The notes under the pieces were generated by a model, which worked only from the letters and a program-made list of their open reading frames with translations, did not search any database and was not told the origin of the DNA. Shown here one piece after another: positions 54,597-63,269 of a stretch of 64,000 nucleotides of DNA. The translations under genes were made by a program, and so were the position numbers. Position 1 is the stretch's first letter. Each line of letters opens with the position of its first letter. The stretch is from NCBI RefSeq assembly GCF_009665255.1, contig NZ_CP035686.1, forward strand, positions 310,001 to 374,000. The letters run 5' to 3'. Source of the DNA: Vibrio metoecus (lineage in GTDB: Bacteria; Pseudomonadota; Gammaproteobacteria; Enterobacterales; Vibrionaceae).

Positions 54597-56954
54597 ATGA
54601 AACCGATGAAAAATCTGGCTCAGTATTATGTCGATTTGTTAGTCAAACTGGGTATTTTGCGTTTTTCGATTTTATTAGCTCTCGCGCTCGTAGCGTTAGC
54701 TGTGGTGGTGCAGGTTGGCATTACATTAATTCTCAACGGTTTTGTTGATGACATTGACATAATTCGATCGGTTTTCTTTGGTTTGCTCATTACACCTTGG
54801 GCGGTGTACTTCCTTTCTGTGGTGGTTGATCAGTTAGAAGAATCACGCCAACGCCTGTCGAAATTGGTTTCCAAGCTGAAAGATATGCGCTCTCGTGATC
54901 AAGAGCTTAATCAAAAACTGCAACAAAACATCGTGAAACTGAATCAAGAGATAGAAGAGCGGATTAAAGCAGAAGAAGCTCGTGAAGAGGCGATGGCCGA
55001 TCTCGAAAATGAAGTGTATCAACGTGAAAAAACCCAAGTGGAGCTCGCAGAACGTACGGCATTACTGCGCTCCTTCATCGATGCCTCTCCAGATTTGATC
55101 TATTACCGCAACGCTAAAGGCGAGTTTTCCGGTTGTAACCGAGCGATGGAAGAGCTGACCGGCAAGCGCGAAAGCGAGTTGGTGGGGTTAACGCCTTGGG
55201 ATGTTTACCGCAAAGAAATCGCACAATCGATTGTCGAAACCGATCAGCAAGTTTTTAACAATAACACCGCCATTACTTATGAGCAGTGGCTTGAGTATCC
55301 TGACGGTCGTAAGAGCTTCTTTGAACTACGTAAAGTGCCATTTTATAGCAAAGATGGGCGTCATCTTGGCTTGGTCGGTTTTGGTCGTGATATTACCGAG
55401 CGAAAACGCCATGAAGAATCGCTGGAGAAAGCCAGCCGAGACAAAACCACGTTTATTTCCACCATCAGCCATGAGCTGCGTACTCCGCTCAATGGCATTG
55501 TCGGCCTCAGTCGAATGTTGCTTGATACGCCATTAAGTGGTGAACAACGCAAACATCTGCAAACCATTAATGTCAGTGCCGTGACCCTTGGTAATATCTT
55601 CAACGATATCATTGATATGGATAAGTTTGACCGCCGCAAGCTTGAGCTTTTCCCAGCGGCACTCAATTTTGAAGAGTTTGTGGCAGAAATTGAAGTGCTA
55701 GCCGCTTTGATGGCGGAGCAAAAAGGGCTGCGGTTTGATTTAGAACGTCTGACCGATTTACCATCATTGGTGGAAGTGGATGCTACGCGCTTGCGCCAAG
55801 TGTTGTGGAACTTAATCAGTAATGCGATGAAGTTTACCAAAGAAGGTGGTGTTGTGATGACGGTGAGTGCGGAGTGCGATGAGCAGCATGCCGATATTAC
55901 TATCGAAGTTGAAGATACTGGGATTGGTATTCCAGAAGCTGAGCAAGAAAAAATCTTTGCCATGTATTATCAGGTTAAGTCCGGCAAAGACAACTTACAT
56001 GCAGTCGGCACGGGGATTGGCCTAGCTGTATCTCGTCAATTGATTAAATTGATGGGCGGCGATATCAGTGTAAACAGTGAAGAAGGCTTCGGTAGTACCT
56101 TTACCGTTACGATGCGTGTACCGCTTTTGGAGGAAGCTCCCTTTACTGAGGAGCCTCAAGAATCACAAACCCAGCTGAACATTTTCATGGTTGAGGACAT
56201 TGAACTCAATATTACGGTTGCTCGTTCGTTACTTGAAAGCATGGGGCATAAAGTGACCGTGGCGATGACCGGAGAAGACGCGATCCAACGTTTTACGCCG
56301 ACCGATTACGATCTGGTGTTTCTCGACATTCAGCTACCGGATATGACAGGGTTCGATATCGCTCAATATTATCGTGCTCACTACACCAAACTTCCGCCTT
56401 TGGTGGCTTTAACTGCCAATGTATTGAAAGACAAAGAAGAGTATCGCCAAAAAGGTATGGATGCAGCGATCAGTAAACCGTTGTCTGTGGCAGCGGTACG
56501 TGAAGTGATTGGTAAAGTGACGCATGATCTTGAGGATGATGCTGATTTACATGATCCGAGCTTGATTCAGAAAACTCAGGATCAAGATATTTATCAGCAG
56601 TTGCTCGATCTTGAGATGCTGCAATCTTACGTTGAAATTGTGGGCGCTCAGCCTGTTATCGATAGTGTGACTTTATTTGAGCACTCTATGCCAGCTTATC
56701 TCGAAGTATTGGACTCCAATATGGTCGCTAAAGATAAAGAGGGGATAGTGAGTGAAGCACATAAAATTAAAGGTGCAGCAGGCTCGGTAGGGCTTAAGCG
56801 GATCCAAAAAATTGCCCAAAAGGCACAATCACCGGAAGCTCCGGCATGGTGGGAAAACATCAGCGATTGGGTTGAAGAAATAAAAAATGAATATCAGTCC
56901 GATATAGTGTTGTTAAAGCAGTGGTTGAGTCAGCAAGTGGGCTCAAACAAGTGA
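54597..56954 (+). CDS. arcB: Aerobic respiration control sensor kinase ArcB
   Basis: ArcB is the hybrid sensor kinase that reports quinone redox state and phosphorylates ArcA under low oxygen. The 785-residue protein has two membrane segments near the N-terminus (about 20-45 and 58-80), a coiled-coil linker, a PAS domain (about 155-270), the histidine kinase core with His292 in SHELRTPLNG, a receiver domain with Asp577 in FLDIQLPDM, and a C-terminal HPt domain with His722 in AHKIKGAAGSVG. All three phosphorelay residues are intact. It converges with arcA, with 56 bases and a palindromic terminator between. Confidence 0.96.
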   Translation: MKPMKNLAQYYVDLLVKLGILRFSILLALALVALAVVVQVGITLILNGFVDDIDIIRSVFFGLLITPWAVYFLSVVVDQLEESRQRLSKLVSKLKDMRSRDQELNQKLQQNIVKLNQEIEERIKAEEAREEAMADLENEVYQREKTQVELAERTALLRSFIDASPDLIYYRNAKGEFSGCNRAMEELTGKRESELVGLTPWDVYRKEIAQSIVETDQQVFNNNTAITYEQWLEYPDGRKSFFELRKVPFYSKDGRHLGLVGFGRDITERKRHEESLEKASRDKTTFISTISHELRTPLNGIVGLSRMLLDTPLSGEQRKHLQTINVSAVTLGNIFNDIIDMDKFDRRKLELFPAALNFEEFVAEIEVLAALMAEQKGLRFDLERLTDLPSLVEVDATRLRQVLWNLISNAMKFTKEGGVVMTVSAECDEQHADITIEVEDTGIGIPEAEQEKIFAMYYQVKSGKDNLHAVGTGIGLAVSRQLIKLMGGDISVNSEEGFGSTFTVTMRVPLLEEAPFTEEPQESQTQLNIFMVEDIELNITVARSLLESMGHKVTVAMTGEDAIQRFTPTDYDLVFLDIQLPDMTGFDIAQYYRAHYTKLPPLVALTANVLKDKEEYRQKGMDAAISKPLSVAAVREVIGKVTHDLEDDADLHDPSLIQKTQDQDIYQQLLDLEMLQSYVEIVGAQPVIDSVTLFEHSMPAYLEVLDSNMVAKDKEGIVSEAHKIKGAAGSVGLKRIQKIAQKAQSPEAPAWWENISDWVEEIKNEYQSDIVLLKQWLSQQVGSNK

Positions 56955-56986
56955 TAAAAAAAGACCCTAGCCATGGCTAGGGTCTT
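56954..56986 (-). terminator. Palindromic terminator between arcB and arcA
   Basis: Positions 56961-56986 form a perfect 26-base palindrome (13-base arms, starting AAGACCCTAGCCA). On the minus strand it is followed by a run of seven T residues and so ends arcA transcripts; on the plus strand the tract is only TTATCT, making it a weaker stop for arcB. Confidence 0.9.
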
Positions 56987-57010
56987 ATCTAATCAGCTGC
57001 AGAGAAGAGA

Positions 57011-57727
57011 TTAGTCTTCTAAATCACCACAGAAACGGTAGCCTTCACCATGAATGGTTGCAATGATTTCAGGTGTGCCTGATATCGATTCGAAATGCTT
57101 ACGAATACGACGGATTGTTACATCTACAGTACGGTCGTGTGGTTTTAGCTCACGGCCAGTCATCTTCTTGAGCAGATCCGCACGTGTTTGGATCTTCCCT
57201 GGATTTTCACAGAAGTGCAGCAGAGCGCGGAACTCTGAGCGTGGCAGCTTGTAGCTATCACCATCAGGGCTCACCAGTGAACGGCTGTTGATATCCAGTT
57301 CCCAACCATTAAACACGTATTTTTCAACGCTACGTTTTTCTTCTTGTGTGGTGCCCGCATGCATTGAGCGGCTCAACAAGTTACGTGCGCGAATGGTTAA
57401 TTCACGTGGGTTGAAAGGTTTGGTGATGTAATCATCTGCGCCGATCTCTAGGCCCAGAATCTTATCTACTTCATTGTCGCGACCGGTCAGGAACATTAGC
57501 GCTACATCCGCTTGCTCGCGTAATTCACGTGCTAGCAGTAGGCCATTTTTACCTGGCAGGTTGATGTCCATAATCACCAAGTTAATTGGATAATCGGACA
57601 GCACTTGGTGCATTTCTTCACCATTGCTGGCCTCAAAAACAGCGTATCCCTCTGCTTCAAAAATACTCTTAAGAGTGTTACGAGTTACTTGCTCGTCTTC
57701 GACGATAAGGATCTGCGGGGTTTGCAT
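57011..57727 (-). CDS. arcA: Two-component response regulator ArcA
   Basis: ArcA is the response regulator that represses aerobic respiration genes and activates some others when oxygen is low. The 238-residue protein has an N-terminal receiver with phospho-acceptor Asp54 (VIMDINLPGKNG) and the conserved switch Lys in YITKPFNP, and a C-terminal OmpR-type winged helix (RSEFRALLHFCENPG, DRTVDVTIRRIRKH, GEGYRF). The match to E. coli ArcA is close and full length. Unlike in E. coli, it stands next to arcB. An ArcA-like dyad lies in its upstream region. Confidence 0.97.
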   Translation of the reverse strand: MQTPQILIVEDEQVTRNTLKSIFEAEGYAVFEASNGEEMHQVLSDYPINLVIMDINLPGKNGLLLARELREQADVALMFLTGRDNEVDKILGLEIGADDYITKPFNPRELTIRARNLLSRSMHAGTTQEEKRSVEKYVFNGWELDINSRSLVSPDGDSYKLPRSEFRALLHFCENPGKIQTRADLLKKMTGRELKPHDRTVDVTIRRIRKHFESISGTPEIIATIHGEGYRFCGDLED

Positions 57728-58041
57728 TAGCGTTACCTAAACTTGTGAAAAAATCGTGCTAGTAGAAGTCATTCTAGGCAAAAAGATTACATACCGGTTA
57801 GTGATGTTAACAATAAAGTAAAAAATCTAATTTATGTCACTACTTTTTGTCCGCCATCCTTGGTGTAACTAGTGTTGAGACTCCCATTCTCAAGAGGTTC
57901 TACTAGTCTATGGGGCGGATTCTATAATGTTAACAGCATGCTAACAACGCCCGAATGTTAATTCCAATCACTTTGTTGATTTACATCAAGAGTTAGAATG
58001 TAACAGATATTAAGAACAATCACGAGTTGTAAAATTACCAA
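57728..58041. promoter_or_regulatory. Divergent arcA/DUF3293 control region with ArcA-like dyad
   Basis: No gene is seen in these 314 bases. A perfect TATAAT lies at 57923-57928 on the plus strand; no good -35 accompanies it. On the minus strand TTGTTA (57947-57942) precedes TATAGA by 15 bases. The dyad GTTAACAGCATGCTAAC (57929-57945) matches the ArcA consensus at about 10 of 15 positions and overlaps both, so arcA autoregulation is possible. Confidence 0.4.
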
Positions 58042-58431
58042 ATGATGTCGATCGACGCGAGCCTTTGGCAGGCCTACCAATCAGTGAAATTTGCCTTTGA
58101 AAAGCCAGTAAATTGGACGTTTTACTGCATAATTACCGCATGGAACCCTAAGAGTATTCACTTGTCAGATGATGAGAATTGCGTAAATAATCAACGTTTA
58201 CAGCAATGCTTGATCGATTATGATTGGGTGAAAGTGAGGGTAGGAGACGCTCATTTTCACTGGTTTGAAGACAGTTTTGCGGTCGCGATGCCGCTTTCAG
58301 AAGCCCGATTACTGGCACAGAGATTCGCTCAAAACGCGATCTATTTCGTGCAAGACAGAGAACTATACCTCTGTTCATGTGTTGATGATCACGAGCTTTA
58401 TCTCGGGCCAATCCAAAATCAACAAATCTGA
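58042..58431 (+). CDS. DUF3293 domain protein
   Basis: This 129-residue cytoplasmic protein matches my memory of the DUF3293 family, with FYCIITAWNPKSIHLS near the N-terminus, quoted in part as ITAWNP, and the NQRLQQCL stretch. Function is unknown to me. Two ATG codons in tandem (58042 and 58045) could start it; neither has a strong ribosome-binding site. It is read away from arcA and toward the RraA-like gene, 22 bases from the next start, so the two likely form an operon. Confidence 0.78.
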   Translation: MMSIDASLWQAYQSVKFAFEKPVNWTFYCIITAWNPKSIHLSDDENCVNNQRLQQCLIDYDWVKVRVGDAHFHWFEDSFAVAMPLSEARLLAQRFAQNAIYFVQDRELYLCSCVDDHELYLGPIQNQQI

Positions 58432-58453
58432 AAAGTAAAATCATGGAGGAATG

Positions 58454-58939
58454 ATGAGAGATATAACCCCAGATCTGTGCGATAAATACGAAGCACAAGT
58501 CACTTTACTCAATCTACCGTTACAAAACTTTGGTCAACGCAGCGCCTTTTGGGGTGAAATTGTGACTGTTCGTTGTTATCACGATAATTCGAAAGTACGC
58601 GATGTGTTGAGCCAAAATGGTAAAGGCAAAGTATTGGTCGTTGATGGTCACGGCTCATGTCATAAGGCATTGATGGGTGATCAATTAGCCATTTTAGCCA
58701 TCAAAAATGATTGGGAAGGTGTGATCATTTATGGTGCGGTACGTGATGTAGTCGCGATGTCTGAGATGGATTTAGGTATCAAAGCGTTAGGTGCTTGCCC
58801 ATTCAAAACAGAAAAACGTGGCGCAGGACAAATCAATGTGACGTTGACCATGCAGAACCAAATCGTTGAACCTGGTGATTACCTTTATGCTGATTGGAAT
58901 GGGATCTTGATGTCTGAGACACCTCTTGATGTGATTTAA
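58454..58939 (+). CDS. RraA family protein (putative 4-hydroxy-4-methyl-2-oxoglutarate aldolase)
   Basis: The 161-residue protein belongs to the RraA/HMG aldolase family. Some members inhibit RNase E, others are metal-dependent aldolases; paralogs are common in vibrios. The family core is clear: VVDGHGSCHKALMGDQLA (about 62-79) and GVIIYGAVRDV (about 90-100), whose Arg-Asp pair fits the aldolase active site. Since that site looks intact, an enzymatic role is possible. The second of two tandem ATG codons (58454) is better spaced from GGAGGA (58445-58450). The stop codon overlaps the stop of the next, converging gene. Confidence 0.85.
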   Translation: MRDITPDLCDKYEAQVTLLNLPLQNFGQRSAFWGEIVTVRCYHDNSKVRDVLSQNGKGKVLVVDGHGSCHKALMGDQLAILAIKNDWEGVIIYGAVRDVVAMSEMDLGIKALGACPFKTEKRGAGQINVTLTMQNQIVEPGDYLYADWNGILMSETPLDVI

Positions 58940-59394
58940 AAACGAAACCCAATACCGAACTCGACACCTTGCTGCCATTCTTGGTACTCCAGTGTGGCAT
59001 GCAAGTCGAGATTTTCACTTAGCTTTAATCGACTAGAAAGCTCTGCCGAAAGAGCCGCCTCTTTACTTTTGGTCTTGTCTGTATTTGATGTGCTCAGCAG
59101 AGTACTTTTGAACGAGAGCCGCTCCGTAAACTGGTAACGAATACCACTAAGCCAGCCATTCTCTCCTTGCTTGTTATTATTGAGCCGCGCACCGACGTAC
59201 AGGTCAATATCATCAAACACGTTATAGGCGTAACCACTATCAATGGTCCAGCTATCAAAGTGTTGGCTGTTGTTATCGCTAGCAAAAAATAGTTTGTGCG
59301 CCGATGGAGTGTTTTCCGAAGGTAGGGCTGGGAGTGTTTCGCCCCAACAAAGCGGACTCATGAAGAGCACTAGATATAGCATCCTGATCTTCAC
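58936..59394 (-). CDS. Small exported protein, beta-barrel-like
   Basis: I do not recognise a named family. The 152-residue product has a clear signal peptide (MKIRMLYLVLFMSPLCWG) and a mature part of about 133 residues with alternating polar/hydrophobic stretches (DLYVGARLNNN, WLSGIRYQF, LDLHATLEYQEW) and ends in Phe (EFGIGFRF), the typical last residue of outer membrane barrels. An outer membrane or periplasmic location is therefore likely. It overlaps the RraA-like gene by four bases, the two stop codons sharing bases. Confidence 0.72.
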   Translation of the reverse strand: MKIRMLYLVLFMSPLCWGETLPALPSENTPSAHKLFFASDNNSQHFDSWTIDSGYAYNVFDDIDLYVGARLNNNKQGENGWLSGIRYQFTERLSFKSTLLSTSNTDKTKSKEAALSAELSSRLKLSENLDLHATLEYQEWQQGVEFGIGFRF

Positions 59395-59670
59395 AACGGC
59401 TCCTTGTATGACTAGCTGACATTGATGATGGGTAAGCTCAATTTAAGCACAAAAATACCGACAGTACAGACTCGGTTTTATAGCAATTTGTTATTTATAT
59501 ATAGGCATTTCATTGGTCGCTTGTTATCTGATTCATCCGATTGGAAAAATCGTTAACGTCTCGCGGATTTTTTAAATCCTAGATAAATAAATCAGATTTT
59601 CGTTGACGAATTGAACACAAATAGGTTAAACGTATTTGCAAGCAAACACACAGATAGACAGAAAACCGTT
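59395..59670 (+). promoter_or_regulatory. Upstream region of the thr operon
   Basis: No open frame of note. TTGACG (59603-59608) with TTAAAC 17 bases later, or TTGAAC (59611-59616) with TATTTG 16 bases later, are the best promoter candidates and both are weak. A short dyad GGATTT / AAATCC lies around 59565-59579. The promoter should lie here because the leader peptide starts at 59671. Confidence 0.4.
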
Positions 59671-59748
59671 ATGTTGAATCACAGCCTAATCGTAATGACC
59701 ACCATTATTACCATTACCGACACGTCGCATGTTGGGGCAGGCTGCTGA
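59671..59748 (+). CDS. thrL: thr operon leader peptide
   Basis: This 25-codon frame is a leader peptide of the threonine operon. Its middle reads MTTIITITDT, so five threonine and four isoleucine codons cluster in residues 7-18, the control codons expected for attenuation by threonyl- and isoleucyl-tRNA. The C-terminus, GAGC, recalls the GNGAG end of E. coli ThrL. No upstream in-frame start exists close by; the ribosome-binding site is weak. The frame ends 14 bases before the attenuator hairpin. Confidence 0.9.
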   Translation: MLNHSLIVMTTIITITDTSHVGAGC

Positions 59749-59762
59749 GCGCAAAATTTCAC

Positions 59763-59801
59763 AAAAAAGGCCTGTATCCCAACCGATACAGGCCTTTTTT
59801 T
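59763..59801 (+). terminator. Attenuator of the thr operon
   Basis: A 10-bp perfect GC-rich stem GGCCTGTATC / GATACAGGCC (59769-59778 and 59785-59794), extended by A-T pairs to 16 bp, with a CCAACC loop and a T-run. It stands between thrL and thrA and is the intrinsic terminator of a ribosome-mediated attenuator. Confidence 0.93.
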
Positions 59802-59832
59802 ATACCCGCTTTTTATGCATTTGGAGGAAGGG

Positions 59833-62292
59833 ATGCGAGTATTAAAGTTTGGAGGTTCATCGCTGGCGGATCCGGAGCGTTTTCTACGCGCCGCTGACAT
59901 CATCGCCAATAATGCCCAGCAGGAAGAGGTGGCCGTTGTCCTCTCTGCTCCGGGTAAAACCACCAATAAACTGGTGGCGGTGATTGAAAGTGCATTAGCC
60001 CGCGGTGAAGCGGAAGCGCAAATTGTAGAGCTGGAAAGTTCTTTTTATGCCTTGCTTGATGGTATTAAAGCCCAGTTACCGAATTTGAATGAAAGTGCTT
60101 ACAAACAGCAAGTCGACTCATCGATGAGTCAACTGCGCCAGTTTGTACACGGCATTACCTTGCTAGGGATGTGTCCAGACAATGTGAATGCTCGCATAAT
60201 CAGTAAAGGTGAGCGCGTTTCCATCCAATTGATGAAAGCGGTGATGGAAGCCAAAGGTCTGCCGGCGAATTTAATTGACCCAGTGAAATACCTGCTTGCG
60301 AAAGGGGATCATCTTGAAGCTATGGTGGATGTGGAAATCTCTACTCAGCGTTTCAGACAATCGCCATTGCCACAACAGCATGTCAATATCATGCCGGGTT
60401 TTACTGCGGGTAATGCACAAGGTGAATTGGTCTGTTTAGGTCGTAACGGTTCGGATTATTCAGCCGCTGTACTGGCTGCCTGTTTACGCGCGGATTGCTG
60501 CGAGATTTGGACGGATGTGGATGGCGTTTACAACTGTGATCCACGTTTAGTGGATGATGCGCGCCTTCTTAAATCGCTCAGCTATCAAGAGGCGATGGAG
60601 CTTTCTTACTTCGGAGCATCTGTGCTGCATCCGAAGACCATTGCACCGATTGCTCAATTTCAAATCCCTTGTCTGATCAAAAACAGCTTCAATCCACAAG
60701 GTGCGGGAACCTTGATTGGCCAAGACACTGGCGAAGATAAACTCGCGATTAAAGGCATTACCACTCTGAGTAATCTCACTATGGTCAACGTTTCTGGGCC
60801 AGGAATGAAAGGCATGGTGGGGATGGCGAGCCGCGTGTTTGGCGCGATGTCAGCGGCCGATGTGTCGATTGTGCTTATCACTCAATCCTCTTCGGAATAC
60901 AGCATCAGCTTCTGTATTGAAGCGCAACATAAAGCTTTGGCACAGCAAGCACTGGCGGAAACCTTTGAATTGGAACTCAAAGATGGTCTGCTTGAGCCAG
61001 TTGAGTTTGTGGATGACGTCGCCATCATCACTCTAGTTGGTGACGGTATGCGTACTTCGCGCGGCGTGGCCTCGCAATTCTTTGCTTCACTTGCTGAAGT
61101 GCATGTTAACGTGATTGCGATTGCCCAAGGTTCCTCTGAACGCGCGATTTCTGCAGTGATCCCTGATGATAAAATTTCAGAAGCGATCAAAGCTTGTCAC
61201 GAAAACCTCTTCAACTCTAAACACTTCTTGGATGTGTTTGTGGTTGGTGTTGGTGGCGTGGGCGGTGAGCTGGTCGATCAAATCCAGCGTCAACAAGCTA
61301 AGCTTGCGGAAAAAGGCATCATGATGCGCGTTTGTGGCCTCGCTAACAGTAAAGGCATGCTGCTTGATAGCCGTGGCCTGCCTCTTGAGCAGTGGCGTGA
61401 TCGCATGGTCAATGCTGATCAAGCTTTTAGCTTAGCGAACCTAGTGGCCTTGGTGCAGCGTAATCACATCATTAACCCAGTATTGGTGGATTGCACGTCC
61501 AGTGATGAAATTGCCAACCAGTATGCGGATTTCCTCGCCGCGGGTTTCCATGTCGTTACCCCGAACAAGAAAGCCAACACCGCTAGCATGAGTTATTACC
61601 ATCAGTTGCGTAATGTGGCGCGTCATTCACGTCGTAAACTAATGTATGAAACTACAGTTGGCGCGGGTCTGCCAGTTATCGAAAACTTGCAAAACCTAAT
61701 TGCAGCAGGGGATGAGCTGGAAAAGTTCAGCGGCATTCTCTCCGGATCGCTTTCCTTTATCTTCGGCAAATTGGATGAAGGCATGACCTTAAGTCAAGCG
61801 ACTCTGCTGGCAAAAGAAAAAGGCTTTACTGAACCAGATCCGCGCGATGATCTCTCTGGTATGGACGTGGCGCGTAAACTTCTCATTTTGGCACGTGAAG
61901 CTGGTTATGAATTGGAGCTGAGCGATGTGGATGTTGAACAAGCACTGCCTGCTGGCTTTGATGCATCAGGCAGTGTTGAGGAGTTCATCGCTCGTTTACC
62001 GCAAGCCGATGCCGCGTTTGCTGAGCGAGTAGCGCAAGCCAAAGCCGAAGGCAAAGTGCTGCGCTATGTGGCGCAAATCGTCGATGGACAGTGCCAAGTG
62101 CGAATTGTCGCGGTTGATGAAAACGACCCTATGTTTAAAGTCAAAGAAGGTGAAAACGCGCTGGCTTTCTACAGCCGTTACTATCAGCCAATCCCATTGG
62201 TATTGCGTGGTTACGGTGCAGGTTCTGAAGTGACTGCCGCAGGCGTGTTCTCAGATGTGATGCGTACACTCGGTTGGAAATTAGGGGTTTAA
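59833..62292 (+). CDS. thrA: Bifunctional aspartokinase I / homoserine dehydrogenase I
   Basis: ThrA catalyses the first and third steps from aspartate to threonine: phosphorylation of aspartate and reduction of its semialdehyde. The 819-residue protein has the aspartokinase motif KFGGSSLAD at residues 4-12, two ACT regulatory domains in the middle (about 310-450) that bind threonine, and the homoserine dehydrogenase part with VVGVGGVGGELVDQ and the catalytic region GILSGSLSFIFGKLDEG. The ATG at 59833 has GGAGG five bases before it and gives the usual start MRVLKFGG; the frame is open to an ATG at 59815 that overlaps no site. Confidence 0.97.
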   Translation: MRVLKFGGSSLADPERFLRAADIIANNAQQEEVAVVLSAPGKTTNKLVAVIESALARGEAEAQIVELESSFYALLDGIKAQLPNLNESAYKQQVDSSMSQLRQFVHGITLLGMCPDNVNARIISKGERVSIQLMKAVMEAKGLPANLIDPVKYLLAKGDHLEAMVDVEISTQRFRQSPLPQQHVNIMPGFTAGNAQGELVCLGRNGSDYSAAVLAACLRADCCEIWTDVDGVYNCDPRLVDDARLLKSLSYQEAMELSYFGASVLHPKTIAPIAQFQIPCLIKNSFNPQGAGTLIGQDTGEDKLAIKGITTLSNLTMVNVSGPGMKGMVGMASRVFGAMSAADVSIVLITQSSSEYSISFCIEAQHKALAQQALAETFELELKDGLLEPVEFVDDVAIITLVGDGMRTSRGVASQFFASLAEVHVNVIAIAQGSSERAISAVIPDDKISEAIKACHENLFNSKHFLDVFVVGVGGVGGELVDQIQRQQAKLAEKGIMMRVCGLANSKGMLLDSRGLPLEQWRDRMVNADQAFSLANLVALVQRNHIINPVLVDCTSSDEIANQYADFLAAGFHVVTPNKKANTASMSYYHQLRNVARHSRRKLMYETTVGAGLPVIENLQNLIAAGDELEKFSGILSGSLSFIFGKLDEGMTLSQATLLAKEKGFTEPDPRDDLSGMDVARKLLILAREAGYELELSDVDVEQALPAGFDASGSVEEFIARLPQADAAFAERVAQAKAEGKVLRYVAQIVDGQCQVRIVAVDENDPMFKVKEGENALAFYSRYYQPIPLVLRGYGAGSEVTAAGVFSDVMRTLGWKLGV

Positions 62293-62312
62293 TAGAAATG
62301 AGTTCAGGTGAC

Positions 62313-63269
62313 ATGAGTGTTGTGGTGTACGCACCCGCTTCCATTGGTAATGTCAGTGTCGGGTTTGATGTGTTGGGGGCCGCTGTGTCCCCGATTGATG
62401 GCACTTTACTCGGCGACCGAGTGAAAGTGGAAACTGGCGCAGAGGCCTTCACACTGAAAACGGCGGGACGATTTGTCGATAAGCTTCCCGCTAATCCGCA
62501 AGAAAACATTGTGTATGATTGCTGGCAAGTATTCGCGCGTGAGCTAGAGAAAAAATCGGTGGTACTGAAGCCGCTGACCATGACGCTAGAAAAAAATATG
62601 CCGATTGGTTCAGGATTGGGCTCCAGTGCTTGCTCGATTGTGGCGGCATTGGATGCATTGAATCAGTTTCACGCCAGTCCGCTGGATGAAACCGAGCTTC
62701 TGGCGCTGATGGGGGAAATGGAAGGCAAGATCTCTGGCAGCATTCATTATGACAACGTCGCACCTTGCTATTTAGGTGGCGTGCAGTTGATGCTCGAAGA
62801 ACTCGGTATCATTAGTCAATCCGTGCCGAGTTTTGATGACTGGTATTGGGTGATGGCCTATCCGGGGATCAAAGTGTCCACGGCGGAAGCGCGTGCCATT
62901 TTGCCTGCGCAATATCGCCGCCAAGATATTGTGGCGCATGGCCGCTATCTGGCAGGATTTATTCACGCTTGCCATACTCAGCAGCCTGAATTAGCTGCAA
63001 AAATGATCAAAGACGTGATTGCCGAACCCTATCGTGAGAAACTGCTGCCGGGTTTTGCCAAAGCACGCAGCTACGCCGCTTCGGCTGGCGCACTGGCAAC
63101 TGGCATTTCGGGCAGTGGTCCGACTCTGTTTAGTGTGTGTAAAGAGCAAGCGGTGGCTGAACGTGTAGCACGTTGGCTTGAGCAAAACTATGTCCAAAAT
63201 GAAGAAGGATTCGTCCACATTTGTCGCCTAGACAAGCAAGGTTCGAAAGTAACAGGAAGTGAGCTATGA
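62313..63269 (+). CDS. thrB: Homoserine kinase
   Basis: ThrB phosphorylates homoserine with ATP, a GHMP-family kinase. The 318-residue protein has YAPASIGNVSVGFDVLG at the N-terminus, the GHMP ATP-binding loop PIGSGLGSSACS (about residues 91-102) and the C-terminal GISGSGPTLFS. I favour the ATG at 62313 (MSVVVYAPAS), preceded by AGGTG; an ATG at 62298 with AGGGG 10 bases before it would add five residues and cannot be excluded. It lies 20 bases after thrA and overlaps thrC by four bases. Confidence 0.95.
   Translation: MSVVVYAPASIGNVSVGFDVLGAAVSPIDGTLLGDRVKVETGAEAFTLKTAGRFVDKLPANPQENIVYDCWQVFARELEKKSVVLKPLTMTLEKNMPIGSGLGSSACSIVAALDALNQFHASPLDETELLALMGEMEGKISGSIHYDNVAPCYLGGVQLMLEELGIISQSVPSFDDWYWVMAYPGIKVSTAEARAILPAQYRRQDIVAHGRYLAGFIHACHTQQPELAAKMIKDVIAEPYREKLLPGFAKARSYAASAGALATGISGSGPTLFSVCKEQAVAERVARWLEQNYVQNEEGFVHICRLDKQGSKVTGSEL

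Noticed and set aside
55361..55963. 200-codon minus-strand frame inside arcB
   Set aside because: Ser-rich antisense shadow of a clear kinase domain.
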